This document shows positions 7,437-18,600 of a stretch of DNA of 64,000 nucleotides, piece after piece. Made by a program: the position numbers and the translations under genes. The stretch's first letter is position 1. Every line of letters begins with the position of its first letter. The notes below the pieces were generated by a model that searched no databases, was not told where the DNA came from, and saw only the letters and a list, made by a program, of their open reading frames with translations. Source of the stretch: JBNJGB01 sp051747385 (lineage in GTDB: Bacteria; Myxococcota_A; UBA9042; PHBI01; JACKFB01); assembly GCA_051747385.1 (NCBI GenBank), contig JBNJGB010000011.1, positions 62,001 to 126,000 of the forward strand, read 5' to 3'.

Positions 7437-8972
7437 TCAGCGGTTGGGGGCGCGGTCGAGGAGACCGTCCAGGAGGTAGGCGGGGACGACGTGGGTCGCG
7501 CCGTCGTGGGTCCGATCCGCGGGCCACAGGGCGAGGTGGCCTCCCGAGACGCCGGCGGACGCGGCGACCGTCCCGGCGCTGGGGAGGAGGAGCAGGCGGT
7601 CGGCGCCAGCGGGCACCCTGGCGGCGGTGGGGTGCAGGTTGTCGAGCCGGACTCCGACCACGTAGTCGTCGGCGCCGAGGCCGGTCAGGAGGTAGAGGCG
7701 CCCGAGCGAGGGAGCGAGGACCATGTCCCTTACGGCGCCGGTGCGCCCGAAGGAGGTGACCCGGTCGGTGTCGGCATCGATGACGCTGACGGCCTCGTCG
7801 GCGCTGTCGTGCAAGGCCACGAACATGGGGGTGCCGGCGACGGGATGCACGTCCGAGATGCCGTCGGCCGCGAAGCGCGTGCGGAAGGCCTTGTCCTTCT
7901 TCTCGGCGACGGCGGCCACGTCGAGGATGTGGAAGGCGGTGCCGCCGGAGCGGAAGACGAGCGCGACGGGGCGTCCGTCCTCCTCGTAGACGGAAAGCCG
8001 GTTCACGCCGGGGCCCAGGTGGACGCTGTCGCTGTTTCCGGTCGCCAGGTAGGTGATCGTCGCGGTGCCTGCAGAGGGGCTCAGGACGACTGCGGCGAGC
8101 CGGCCGTCGGGGAGCGTGACCAGGTCCACGGCGCCGCCGGGGGTGAAGCCCGCGAGCTGGCTCAGGCGCACGTCGAAGTCGGGCTCGTCGGCCTCGGTGG
8201 GGACGCTGTCGAAGACGCGGAGGGCGTACACGGAGTGGCCCTCGAGCGTGGTGACGACGGCCCAGAGGGCCTCGGCGTCGCCGCTCCGGTCGACGGCGAA
8301 GCGGATGGTGTCGGGCGTTCGCTGCCCGCCGGTGTTCAAGCTCACCAAAGGGACCGAGCGCTCGCGGGAGGTCGGGTCGCTCAGGTCGAGGATCGCGACG
8401 TGCTCCTCGGACAGGACGAACGCGAAGCGTCGGCCGCCCACGAGCGGGGAGGGGTGCACGCTGATCGGCGCGCCGCCGAGGGAGGCGAGGGTGCGGCGGA
8501 CGACGGCGTCTTCGGGAGGGACCTCGGGCCGCAAGTCCACGTGGGCGATCTCGTTGGCGTTGTGGAAGACCGCGCCGGCGGTGCCCGGCGGGTAGTACGC
8601 GATGGCGGTGTCCGAGTCGGGCGACACCGACAGGGCCTCGAACGGCGCGCCGACGTCCCAGGTCGTCCGCTCGCCGTCGGGCACGGACACGCGCTCGACG
8701 AGGTGATCGTCGCTCTCGAGGACCAGGACTCCCGAGGCGTCCGGCAGGAGCTCCAGGCGCGTGGGGACCCCGGCGAGGGCGTGGCGCTCGATGGTCCCCA
8801 CGCGGCCGGCTTCGACCGTGACGGCCACCAGCTCGGAGGTGTCGGCGTCCGCCGTGAGGATCTGCCCGCCCGCGGCCACCGGCCCGAGGGGCGCGGGGGC
8901 CTGGTCGGCTTCGTCGAACGGCGGGCAGCCGGCGAGCGTGAGCCCGACCAGCAAGGCGAGAGCGTGTCGCAT
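7437..8972 (-). CDS. beta-propeller-like lipoprotein
   Basis: 511-residue lipoprotein with a short signal ending in the lipobox TLAGC (residue ~16). It has repeated propeller-like units: LLPDASGVLVLESDD, SVSPDSDTAIAYYPP, TLPDGRLAAVVLSP, LAPSLGRLYLLTG. First gene of the operon that continues with the barrel (7420) and the second propeller lipoprotein (6764). ATG at 8972 is preceded by GGAGG at eight bases. No enzymatic signature is seen, so a binding or scaffold role is inferred. Confidence 0.8.
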   Translation of the reverse strand: MRHALALLVGLTLAGCPPFDEADQAPAPLGPVAAGGQILTADADTSELVAVTVEAGRVGTIERHALAGVPTRLELLPDASGVLVLESDDHLVERVSVPDGERTTWDVGAPFEALSVSPDSDTAIAYYPPGTAGAVFHNANEIAHVDLRPEVPPEDAVVRRTLASLGGAPISVHPSPLVGGRRFAFVLSEEHVAILDLSDPTSRERSVPLVSLNTGGQRTPDTIRFAVDRSGDAEALWAVVTTLEGHSVYALRVFDSVPTEADEPDFDVRLSQLAGFTPGGAVDLVTLPDGRLAAVVLSPSAGTATITYLATGNSDSVHLGPGVNRLSVYEEDGRPVALVFRSGGTAFHILDVAAVAEKKDKAFRTRFAADGISDVHPVAGTPMFVALHDSADEAVSVIDADTDRVTSFGRTGAVRDMVLAPSLGRLYLLTGLGADDYVVGVRLDNLHPTAARVPAGADRLLLLPSAGTVAASAGVSGGHLALWPADRTHDGATHVVPAYLLDGLLDRAPNR

Positions 8973-9098
8973 GGGGGAGACCTCCGGGACCTGCGGTACG
9001 AGGCCGCCGGTTGCAGCGGTCGTGCCAGGGATCGGATGCTAGTGATCTCCGCATGTTGTGGCTCCCCCGGCTCGTCGCGCGGCGACAGTGGCGCCAGG

Positions 9099-9119
9099 GG
9101 TGTAAACCTGCTGTACACC
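9099..9119. promoter_or_regulatory. inverted repeat, candidate operator
   Basis: GGTGTA and TACACC form perfect six-base arms around a nine-base spacer in the 224 bp between the divergent lipoprotein operon (start 8972) and the SDR gene (start 9197). Position and symmetry fit a regulator-binding site serving one or both promoters. No regulator gene is adjacent, so the factor is unknown. Confidence 0.35.
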
Positions 9120-9196
9120 TCCCGCGGTGCCCGACGAGAGGCCGTTGCTGCTACCATGGCCGCTCACCATCCATCACGAGCGCAGGAGAGCCGATC

Positions 9197-9916
9197 ATGA
9201 GCGATCTCGCAGGTGTGGCCGCAGTCGTGGGTGTGGGGCCGGGGCTCGGCGCCGCCGTGGCGCGACGATTTGCGCGGGAGGGATATGCCGTGGGCCTCGT
9301 CGCGCGTCACCGGGAGCCCCTCGAGCCTGTCGCGGACGCCGTGCGCGAGGTCGGCGGGGAGGCGGAGATCGTCGCCGCGGACGCCACCGACGCCACGGAC
9401 CTGGCGCGCGGCTTCAAGCGGATACGCAGCACCCTCGGGGAGCCGGACGTGCTGGTGTACAACGCCGGCGCCTTCCGCATGGGCACGGTCCTGGAGACCG
9501 ACCCGGAGACCTTCGAGCGCTGCTGGCGGGCCAACTGCCTGGGCGGCTTCCACGCCATGCAGGAGGTGTTGCCGGCCATGGTCGACCGGGGGCGGGGCAC
9601 GATCCTGCTCACCGGAGCCACCGCGTCGCTGCGCGGCTCGGCCCGCTTCTCCTGCCTCGCGGTGGGGAAGTTCGGGCTGCGGGCCCTGGCGCAGTCCGCC
9701 GCTCGCGAGCTCGGCCCGCGGGGCGTGCACGTGGCCCACGTCGTCATCGACGGGCAGATCGCGACGCCGACCAACCTGGAGGCCTCTCCCGACCGGGAGC
9801 GGCGCACCTTCCTGGATCCGGACGCCATCGCGGAGGAGTACTGGCGGCTCCACCGCCAGGACCGCACCGCGTGGACCCTGGAGCTGGACCTGCGCCCGGC
9901 CGTGGAGAGCTTCTGA
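9197..9916 (+). CDS. short-chain dehydrogenase/reductase family protein, atypical active site
   Basis: 239 residues, Rossmann fold of the classical SDR length: VVGVGPGLGAAVARRF near the N-terminus is the cofactor-binding glycine motif, NAGAF and the Ser of TGATASLRG sit where expected, and ELGPRGVHVAHVVIDG is a conserved C-terminal stretch. The catalytic YxxxK is not present: the segment reads SCLAVGKFGLRAL, so Leu stands four residues before the Lys. A subgroup of SDR proteins with this VAKFALRALAQ-like helix also lacks the Tyr, so this may be a subfamily feature rather than decay. ATG at 9197 follows GGAGAG. Substrate unknown. Confidence 0.8.
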   Translation: MSDLAGVAAVVGVGPGLGAAVARRFAREGYAVGLVARHREPLEPVADAVREVGGEAEIVAADATDATDLARGFKRIRSTLGEPDVLVYNAGAFRMGTVLETDPETFERCWRANCLGGFHAMQEVLPAMVDRGRGTILLTGATASLRGSARFSCLAVGKFGLRALAQSAARELGPRGVHVAHVVIDGQIATPTNLEASPDRERRTFLDPDAIAEEYWRLHRQDRTAWTLELDLRPAVESF

Positions 9917-10246
9917 TCTCCAGGCATCTCGTCGACCGCCGCCTGCGCGGGACGGCCGAGTGGCACGCGGCGCTGGCCGGGTAGACGAGGGCGTGATCGG
10001 CAGGGGGGCGCCAGGGGCGCAACGGGTGGGTCGAAGCTCTCGGCCCCGGAGGGCTCGAGCGCGCCCACCGGGCCTCGCTCTGGCCGTCGGCGCCGTAGTG
10101 GACCGAAACCGGTGTCGGAGACCGCTCCGACCGTGGTAGTCTCGCGGCACCGTCTACATCCAGGCACTCCTGCCTCGCCGGGGGATCTCCGGCGGTTATC
10201 GGCACATTCCGGCTGCGGCTCCCGCCCGCAGCGGTTCGGAGGCCAA
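9917..10246. other. intergenic region upstream of the carbamoyltransferase
   Basis: No supported gene. It contains two small hairpins: CGCCGG/CCGGCG at 10176-10194, and GCTGCGG/CCGCAGC at 10212-10232, the latter just before the Shine-Dalgarno GGAGG (10238-10242) of the next gene. Neither has a T-tract. Both could shape the leader of the carbamoyltransferase mRNA. Confidence 0.4.
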
Positions 10247-11989
10247 GTGGTCATCCTGGGAATCAACCACTTCTATCACGACTCGTCGGCCTGTCTCGTG
10301 GTCGACGGTGTGCTGGTCGCCGCCCTCGAGGAGGAGCGGTTCACGCGCGACAAGCACACCTGGGCCTTCCCGGAGGCCTCCGCGCGGGCCTGCCTGGCGA
10401 TCGGAGGCCTGGAGCCCGGCGACGTGGACTACGTCGCGGTATCCATCAAGCCGACGCTGCACGTGAAGCGCAAGCTCGCGTACGCGGCCGGAAACCTCCG
10501 GGGCGCGAAGCCCTTCATCGCGCACGAGCTCCTTCGGGCGCGCCACAAGGTGAAGGAGCTCCGGGCGTGGTACGACGGGCTGTGGTCCGACCGCGGGGCC
10601 GGGCCCGAGGTCGTGTTCGTGCCCCACCACCTGGCACATGCCGCCGGCACTTTCTTCGTCTCCCCCTACGACTCGGCCGCCATCCTGTCCCTGGACGGCT
10701 CCGGGGAGTGGGCCACCGCCTTCATGGGCAAGGGGTTCGGCAATCGGGTCGAGCGCCTCGGGGAGACCTACTTCCCGGATTCGCTCGGGGCCTTCTACGA
10801 GGCCGCGACGGAGTTCTGCGGCTTCCGGCCGAACTACGACGAGGGCAAGACCATGGGCCTCGCTCCGTTCGGTGACCCGGAGCGACACCGGGGGACGGTG
10901 GAGGACATCGTCCGCCTGGGCGACGACGACCGGTTCCACGTGGACCTGTCCTACTTCACCTATCAGCACTGGGGCCCTCGGCGCTGCAGCGAGAAGTTCC
11001 ACCGGACCTTCGGGTCCCCGCGGCGTCAAGGCGAGCCCTTCGGCGAGCATCACCGGGACGTGGCGGCGGCGTTCCAGGACGTCCTGGAGTCGCGAGTGCT
11101 CGAGCTCTGTCGCCGGCTCCACGCGAGCACGCGGGAGCGCCACCTGGTCGTGTCCGGCGGCGTCGCCCTGAACAGCGTCATGAACGGACGCATCGTCCGG
11201 GAGTCGCCGTTCGAGGACATCTACGTGATGCCGGCGGCCGGCGACAACGGCACCAGCATCGGCGCGGCGTTCTGGGTGCAGCACGCGATCCTCGGCGGTC
11301 GGCGGGAGTTCGTCCACCGCGACCCGTACCTCGGCACGGCGTACACCGACGAGCAGATCCGGTCCCTGCTGGAGGCGTCCAAGCTGCGCTATCGACGCGT
11401 CGAGGATCCGGCGGACGAGGCGGCCGAGATGATCCACCAGGGCGGGATCGTGGGCTGGTTCCAGGACCGCATGGAGGTGGGGCCGCGCGCACTGGGCCAC
11501 CGGAGCATCCTCGCCGATCCCACCCGCCCCGGCATGAAGGACAGGCTCAACGCCCAGGTGAAGCACCGGGAGGCCTTCCGCCCCTTCGCCCCGTCCACCA
11601 CCGTGGAGGACAAGGACGACTACTTCGACCTCTCGGTCGAGGCCCCGTTCATGCTGAAGGTGTGCGACGTGCGGCCGGGCAAGCGGGCCGTGATCCCGGC
11701 CGTCACCCACGTGGATGGCACGGCGCGGCTCCAGACCGTCGACCCGGCCGTCAGCCCGCTCTATCACCGGTTGATCAAGGCGTTCGGGGCGCGCAGCGGC
11801 GTCCCCGTCGTGCTGAACACGAGCTTCAACGTCATGGGCGAGCCCATCGTGGAGTCGCCCACCCAGGCGGTGCGCTGCTTCTACTCCACCGGCCTGGACG
11901 CGCTGGTCATCGGGAGCTACGTGCTGGAGAAACAGAGCCGTCGGTCACGGCCGAGCGCCTCGCCCGCCGGCGCGTACGAGAGGCCGTGA
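10247..11989 (+). CDS. carbamoyltransferase (NodU/CmcH/TobZ family)
   Basis: 580 residues, the usual length for O-carbamoyltransferases that move the carbamoyl group of carbamoyl phosphate, through an adenylate, to a hydroxyl of a sugar or natural product. N-terminal Kae1-like domain: VILGINHFYHDSSACLV, HHLAHAAGTF (metal-binding His pair), SLDGSGEWATAF, YDEGKTMGLAPFG. C-terminal domain: GWFQDRMEVGPRALGHRSIL and the FRPFAPS segment. I chose GTG at 10247, four bases after GGAGG; the frame is open further upstream but those residues are not family-like. No biosynthetic cluster surrounds it, so the acceptor is unknown; a surface or secreted glycan is possible. Confidence 0.88.
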   Translation: MVILGINHFYHDSSACLVVDGVLVAALEEERFTRDKHTWAFPEASARACLAIGGLEPGDVDYVAVSIKPTLHVKRKLAYAAGNLRGAKPFIAHELLRARHKVKELRAWYDGLWSDRGAGPEVVFVPHHLAHAAGTFFVSPYDSAAILSLDGSGEWATAFMGKGFGNRVERLGETYFPDSLGAFYEAATEFCGFRPNYDEGKTMGLAPFGDPERHRGTVEDIVRLGDDDRFHVDLSYFTYQHWGPRRCSEKFHRTFGSPRRQGEPFGEHHRDVAAAFQDVLESRVLELCRRLHASTRERHLVVSGGVALNSVMNGRIVRESPFEDIYVMPAAGDNGTSIGAAFWVQHAILGGRREFVHRDPYLGTAYTDEQIRSLLEASKLRYRRVEDPADEAAEMIHQGGIVGWFQDRMEVGPRALGHRSILADPTRPGMKDRLNAQVKHREAFRPFAPSTTVEDKDDYFDLSVEAPFMLKVCDVRPGKRAVIPAVTHVDGTARLQTVDPAVSPLYHRLIKAFGARSGVPVVLNTSFNVMGEPIVESPTQAVRCFYSTGLDALVIGSYVLEKQSRRSRPSASPAGAYERP

Positions 11990-12080
11990 CCTATCGCCGG
12001 CACGGCGTGCCCGAGCCGGCCAGGGACGATCTCGAGCTGGACCTGTGAACCCTGCGATCCCGTCGAACCAAGGAGGAGCC

Positions 12081-12938
<858 letters not shown>

Positions 12939-13019
12939 CGACGGGTCGCGCCACGTGGTGGGGGCAGCGGTCGTGCGGTGGTCGCCGGCGGGGCCGGCGG
13001 CGCCCCGATCCGCGACGCG

Positions 13020-14123
13020 TCAGGGCCGGGGGCCGGCGAGGTCCGCCGTGGCGCCGACCAGCGCGCGCACGACCTTCACGGCGAAGCCGATGTCCAGATC
13101 GTCGACCACGTCGGGGCCGCCCGAGCAGTGATAGTGCGGGTTCCGGAAGTTCGACGTGTCCGTGACCATGACGCCGGGATAGCCCTGGTCCCAGAAGGCG
13201 GCGTGGTCGGAGCGGCGGAGGTCGCCGAAGATCGGCGACCCCGTCTGCTCGGAGGTCAGCTCCAGGGGGAGCGCCCGCAGCTCGACCTCCTCGGCCCACG
13301 CCTGGAACCGGTCCGTGGCCGGACGGGACGCCTCGTCCGAGGCCAGCGCGATGAAGTCGCCCCGGTGGTCGTGGGCCTCTACGTCGTCCACCTGCTCGCC
13401 GAAGAACAGGTCGAAGCCGGGCGGGATCGTCTGGCTGTCCGGCGCGTCGTCGGCGTAGCCGATCATCTCCAGGGACCACATGGCCGCGACGGTCTCGCCC
13501 GCGGCGCGGGCCCGGGCCGCCTGCGCTTCGGCGCCGAGCAGACCCCGCTCCTCCTCGTCCCAGCAGGCGAAGACCAGCGTCCGGTCGAAGCGCTCGCCCG
13601 ACAGGACGCGCGCCGCCTCGAGGACGCCCGCCACGCCGGTGGCGTTGTCGTCCGCGCCGGGGCAGCCCTCGAGGTGGTCGTAGTGGGCGGTGACGTAGAT
13701 GCGCTCGTCGTCGCGGCCCGTGCCGCGGAGGAGCCCGAGGACGTTCACGCCGCTGCCGTAGTCGTGGCGCTCCACGTCGAGGCCGAGGGACCCGAACGTC
13801 TCCGCGCAGCGGTCCTGGACCGCCTGCCAGTGGGCGGAGCCCGGAGGTCGGGGCGCCGCGACGAAGCGCAGGTCGTCCTCGTAGCGCGCCGGGTCCACTG
13901 CCTGCACCAGAGTCGAGACGTCCACGGCGGCCTCCTGTCGCTCCTCGTCCTCGGCCGCGTCCTGCGGGGACGGGGGCGCGGTGTCCGGGGTCGGCGTCGA
14001 CTCGGTCTCGTCGCCTTCGACCGGCGGCGTCCGGGTCGGCGTGGAGTCCTCCCCGGGCGACCTGCAGGCCACCAGCAGCAGGCAGAGCAGCGTCCAGCGC
14101 GCGGTGCGCTCCAGGTACCTCAC
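13020..14123 (-). CDS. M28 family zinc metallopeptidase, lipoprotein
   Basis: 367 residues: lipobox LLVAC at residue ~20, Thr/Pro/Asp-rich linker to about residue 65, then an M28 (aminopeptidase-like) domain. Zinc ligands and catalytic acids are in place: HYDH (147-150), PGADDNATG (Asp158), WDEEERGL (about 188-195), RRSDHAAFW and a C-terminal HYHCSGG. Start is GTG, four bases after GAGGAGG. It should trim N-terminal residues of peptides outside the cytoplasmic membrane. Convergent with the dienelactone hydrolase gene. Confidence 0.87.
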   Translation of the reverse strand: MRYLERTARWTLLCLLLVACRSPGEDSTPTRTPPVEGDETESTPTPDTAPPSPQDAAEDEERQEAAVDVSTLVQAVDPARYEDDLRFVAAPRPPGSAHWQAVQDRCAETFGSLGLDVERHDYGSGVNVLGLLRGTGRDDERIYVTAHYDHLEGCPGADDNATGVAGVLEAARVLSGERFDRTLVFACWDEEERGLLGAEAQAARARAAGETVAAMWSLEMIGYADDAPDSQTIPPGFDLFFGEQVDDVEAHDHRGDFIALASDEASRPATDRFQAWAEEVELRALPLELTSEQTGSPIFGDLRRSDHAAFWDQGYPGVMVTDTSNFRNPHYHCSGGPDVVDDLDIGFAVKVVRALVGATADLAGPRP

Positions 14124-14283
14124 GGCGCCTCCTCGGGCTGACTACGGCGCCCTGCAGCCAACCAGGGGCTCCGCTCGGGCGCAAGGTCGGCGACCGCCGA
14201 GGGGCAACCGGGGAGTCACGCTGCGGCGCGCGAGGCGAACCCGGGCGGGCCGCCCCGCGCGCCCTTCAGGAGCGGGGAACGCG

Positions 14284-15255
14284 CTACGGCTGCTCCTCCT
14301 GCTCCCACTGCTCCTCTTCGTACTCGCGCTCGTGCTCGTCCTTCATCTCCTTCATCTTCTTGTCGGGCTCCATGCCGCGCTCGTAGCTCGGCGTGCCCTC
14401 GCGCTGCTCGGCGCGCGGGTGCTGGACGACGATGGCGATGCCGGTGCGGGCCTGGCGCTGCTTCGCGCGCGTCTCCTTCGTCTCCTCCGCACCCTTCTTC
14501 ATCTCCTCGGCGCCCTCCTTCATCTCCTCGCCGGTCTCCATGGCGCGGGGCGCCTGCTCGGCCCGGACCTCGGCCTGCACCCGGTCGCGCGCCACGCCCT
14601 GCTGCGTCAGATGGGTCTGAACGGCCTGGGCGCGCTGGTTCCAGAGGTCCCGATTGGGAGTGTCCACCCCTGTGTAGGCGACGACCCGGATGTCCCGGTC
14701 CTGCATCTGCTGCAGGGCCGTGGCGGTCTGCCTCAGGTCGTCCTTCGCCGAGGACGTGAGGGTGTTCTCTTCACCCTCGAAGAGATCCTCGCCGAACCAC
14801 AGCACGAGGCCGTTCCTGTCCTGCCGGACGTCCGCGACGCCCTCGAGGCGCTGCCTCACCTGGCGGAGGTCCCGTTCGGCCTGGATGCGGCGCTGCTCCG
14901 TCTCGGCCTCCGGGGTCCCGGCCGCGCGCTCCAGCTCCTGGCCCTGCTCCATCCCGCGGGCCACCTCGCCGCTCTCGCGAGCCATGTGGATCTTCCGCAG
15001 GGCATCCCGGGCCCGCTGCCGCGCGACCTCGGAGTCCCCGTGCTCCTCGAAGCTCTCCTCGGCCTGCTCCAGGGCCTCCTCGGCCTCCTCGAGCGCCGCC
15101 GGCGCGGCCTCCGCGGTGCGGCTCTCCTCGAGCTGTTCGTAGTCTGCGCGAGCCTGCTCCAGCTCCTGCGGCGGCTGCGTCGTCGCGCAGGCCAGCAGCA
15201 GGGCGCTGAACGCCGCGCCCGTCCACGTCATCCACGTCTTCGCCGGAATCCTCAT
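14284..15255 (-). CDS. OmpA-like lipoprotein with DUF4398-type N-terminal region
   Basis: 323 residues. Lipobox LLLACAT at about residue 23, then a long helical, Glu/Ala/Arg-rich stretch (about 30-150) of the DUF4398 type, probably coiled coil. The OmpA C-terminal-like domain follows (about 155-245): LVLWFGEDLFEGEENTL, IRVVAYTGVDTPNRDLWNQRAQAV, with the NRDLWNQRA segment matching the peptidoglycan-binding helix. The last ~75 residues are charged (EEMKEGAEEMKKGAEET) and probably disordered. Likely an outer-membrane lipoprotein contacting peptidoglycan. ATG at 15253-15255 follows GGGAGGACGTC. Confidence 0.8.
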   Translation of the reverse strand: MRIPAKTWMTWTGAAFSALLLACATTQPPQELEQARADYEQLEESRTAEAAPAALEEAEEALEQAEESFEEHGDSEVARQRARDALRKIHMARESGEVARGMEQGQELERAAGTPEAETEQRRIQAERDLRQVRQRLEGVADVRQDRNGLVLWFGEDLFEGEENTLTSSAKDDLRQTATALQQMQDRDIRVVAYTGVDTPNRDLWNQRAQAVQTHLTQQGVARDRVQAEVRAEQAPRAMETGEEMKEGAEEMKKGAEETKETRAKQRQARTGIAIVVQHPRAEQREGTPSYERGMEPDKKMKEMKDEHEREYEEEQWEQEEQP

Positions 15256-15605
15256 GACGTCCTCCCGGGTGTCGGTTCGTCCGCGCCGCCGACGCGAGCC
15301 GAGCGGCGCTGTCCGGCGTGGCGTTGCATCCGGCGTGCCTTGTGGGGATCGGCGGCCATTTGCAGGCGCCGGCGCGTTCCACGGGCCGGGCGTGGCGCCC
15401 GGGCGCGACGTGGCGTTCGGGGCAATTTGCCTCGTGCCCTCCGGGAATCGAGGCGCCACGAGGCGGGAGCCGAGCCGTGCCGCCGTCGGGACCGGCGCGT
15501 TCGGGGCGTCGCACGGCCACCGGACCCGCCGCGGCGATCCGCCACGTGGCAGGCGAGCCGGATTCGACGCCGGGACGCTCGATGCGGTCCTCCTGATCTG
15601 CGCGG
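15256..15605. other. intergenic region, no gene seen
   Basis: 350 bp between the stop of the Mo-enzyme/desulfurase ORF and the OmpA-like gene on the same strand. No supported ORF. It probably holds the promoter of the OmpA-like gene; a short palindrome GGCAATTTGCC at about 15420 is the only regular element noticed. Confidence 0.35.
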
Positions 15606-18600
15606 TCACTTGCAGGGCAGGAACCGGACGGTGTTCTGCATGTCCCGCAGCACGCGCTCGAGGGCGTCGAGGGTGTCCTCCACGTCCCGGTCGCTGGTCT
15701 CCGAGGACAGGGAGAAGCGGACGGAGCAGTGCGCCTCGTCGCGCGATCGGCCCATGGCCAGCAGGACGTGCGTGGGCTCGGGCGAGCCCGCCTTGCACGC
15801 CGACCCGGAGGACAGCGCCACGCCGCGCTGATCGAGGGCCACGACCAGGCTCTCGCCCCGCAGGCCGGGCAGGGTCAGGTTCACGGTGTTGGGGAGTCGC
15901 GCCTCCCGATGGCCGTTGAGGAGCGCGGACGGCCACAGCTCCCGGACACCTCCCTCCAGGGCGTCCCGGCGTCGCCGGATGGCGTCCGCATGGCGGTGCG
16001 CCGCCCGCGCGAGGTCCGCGGCCTCGCCCATGCCCACCACGCCCGCGACGTTCTCCGTCCCCGCGCGGAGCCCGCGCTCCTGCTTCCCCCCGTGGATCAG
16101 GGGCTCCAGGTCGACGCCGTCGCGCACGTAGAGCGCCCCGACGCCCTGGGGACCGTGGATCTTGTGCCCCGACAGGGTGAGCAGGTCGACGCCCGAGGAC
16201 TCCACGTCGATCGGGACCTTGCCCGCGGCCTGCACGGCGTCCGTGTGGAACAGGGCGCCCCGGGCGTGGGCCAGGGCGCAGAGGTCCTCGATCGGTTGGA
16301 GCGTGCCCACCTCGTTGTTGGCCGTCATCACGCTGACCAGCACGGTGTCTTCGTCCAGGGCGGCCTCCAGGTCCTCCGGGCGCACCAGGCCCTCGGGCGT
16401 CGGCGGCAGACGGGTGACTCGCCATCCGAGACCCTCGAGGAAGTCGCACGCCCGGAGGACGGCGGGGTGCTCGATGGCCGACGTGACGACGTGCCGACCG
16501 CGGTCCCTCGTCGCGAACGCCACGCCCTTCACGGCCAGGTTGTCGGCCTCCGAGCCGCCCCCGGTGAACACGATCCGGCGCGGCCGGGCCCCCACGAGCC
16601 CTGCCACGCGGCGGCGCGCCGCCTCCACGACCTCCCTCGCCTCCCGGCCGCTCCCGTGGAGGCTGGACGGATTGCCCCAGCGCTCGGACAGCCAGGCGTC
16701 CATGGCGTCGCGCACCGTCTCCGCCATGCGGGTGGTGGCGTTGTTGTCCAGGTGGATTTGCCGCATCGGGCGGGAGCTCGCGCGTCGCCCGACGCCGACT
16801 CCCCGGGCCCCCTCCACCCGACGGCCCGCGGTGCGCCGGGTCTCCTCGTCGCCCTCCTCCACGCGCTCCACCTCGCAGAGGAGCGCCTTGTACACCGGGA
16901 ACCCGGAGATCGGGTCGAAGTTGGAGGCGTCGGTCAGCTCGTTGACGTTCCACTCCCGCCAGGCGCGAGGGCCGACGGGCGTCCCGCCGCCCATGGAGCA
17001 CTCCACGACGCCGGCCACGATGTCCTCCGTCACCCGGGCCCGGAAGGGCACGCGTCCGCGCGGCGACGACACCGCGACCAGGTCCCCGGTGGCGATGCCG
17101 CGCTGCGCCGCGTCCGTGGGGCTCATGTCCACCGTCGGCTCGGGCTTGTCGCGCACGAGGCCCTCGATCCCGTGGTGCTGGGACCGGAAGTCGGTCTGTG
17201 GGCGCGCCCCGGTGTCCAGCACGAGCGGATACGCGGACGCGATCTCCGGGGCGGCGCGGGGTCCCTCCACGGGCTCCGTGTACTTCGGGAGCGGCTCGTA
17301 GCCGTAGTCCTCCAGGATGGTCGACCGGATCTCGAACTTCCCGGTCGGCGTGTCGAAGCCCGGCCGACCGTCCGGGCGCAGGCGGCCCTTCTCCCACTTC
17401 CGGTACTCCATCATCGGCGTCGGGAGCCTCACCTGTCCGCCGGCGGCCTCCACGTCCTCCAGGGTGTAGCCGGTCCCCTCCAGGACGTGCCGGAGCAGAG
17501 CCTCCTCCGTCTGGGGGAAGCGGTCGCCGTAGCCGAGCCGCGCGGCGAGTCCGGCCATGATGAGGTAGTCGTTCCGCGCCTCGCCCACCGGCTCGATGAC
17601 CCGCTCGCGGAGCCGGAACACGGGCCCGTAGGTCATGTAGGAGCGGATCTCGAACAGGGTCGTGGCCGGCAGGACCACGTCGGCCCACCGGGCGTCCGCC
17701 GTGAGCTGCCGGTCGATGGTGGCGACGAAGTCCAGCTTCGACAGGGCCTCGCGCCAGAGCTGCGACTGGGGCCAGGAGGTGCACAGCGAGGCCCCGTGGA
17801 CGAGCAGCGCCCGGATGGGATAGGGGCGGCCCTCCAGCACCGAGTCCAGCAGCGCGATGGCGTGGCTCTCGCCGCGGTAGTCGCTGTACAGCGGGAACTC
17901 CCGGCGGCCCACGGCCCGGTCCAGGTCCGGGTTGGGGATGTTCGAGGCGTGGTTCACCCGGAAGTGCGTGTCCGGCATGGCGAAGCCGATGCCCCCGGGC
18001 ACGTCCAGGTGTCCCGCCAGGGCGAAGGCGGTGTGCACCGCGCGGATGGCCTGGAGGCCGGTGTTCGAGTACTCGAGCCCCGTGTACATCACCGGGCAGG
18101 CGGCGCCGGCCCCGGCGAGGCGCCGCGCCAGCCAGCGGACCGTGTCGGCCGGGACGCCGGTGATCTCTTGGACGACCTCCGGCCGGAAGTGCTGGACGTA
18201 GCGCGCCAGGTCGTCGAAGCCGTGGGTCCACTCCCGCGCGAAGGCCTCGTCGTGGCGATCCTCCTCGAGCATCACCTGGATGATCCCCAGGGCCAGCGCC
18301 CCGTCCGTGCCGGGCCGGATGGGGATCCAGCGGGCCCCGGTCCGGCGCGCCGTCTCGGTGCGCCGCGGGTCGATGACCACCACCTCGGCCCCGCGCGCCG
18401 CGGCCGCCTCGAGCCGGTCCATGTCCAGGGGCGGCGAGTCCGTCGCCGGGTTGGCACCCCACACCAGGAGGAGATCGGCGTGCTCGATGTCCACGAAGGT
18501 GTCGACGAGCATCCGCCCCATGGTCACGTGGGGGGCGATCATCGCCATGGAGACGTAGCAGAGCGCGCCCACGCCCATGGTGTTCGGCGAGCCGAAGGGG

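Noticed and set aside
12976..12996. GCCGGC-type hairpin between convergent genes at ~12.98 kb as a terminator
   Set aside because: Stem is GC-rich but there is no T-tract in either direction; such stems are frequent by chance at this base composition.
16766..16766. Separate start for the cysteine desulfurase at ATG 16764-16766
   Set aside because: No Shine-Dalgarno and no stop in the upstream frame; kept as an alternative only.
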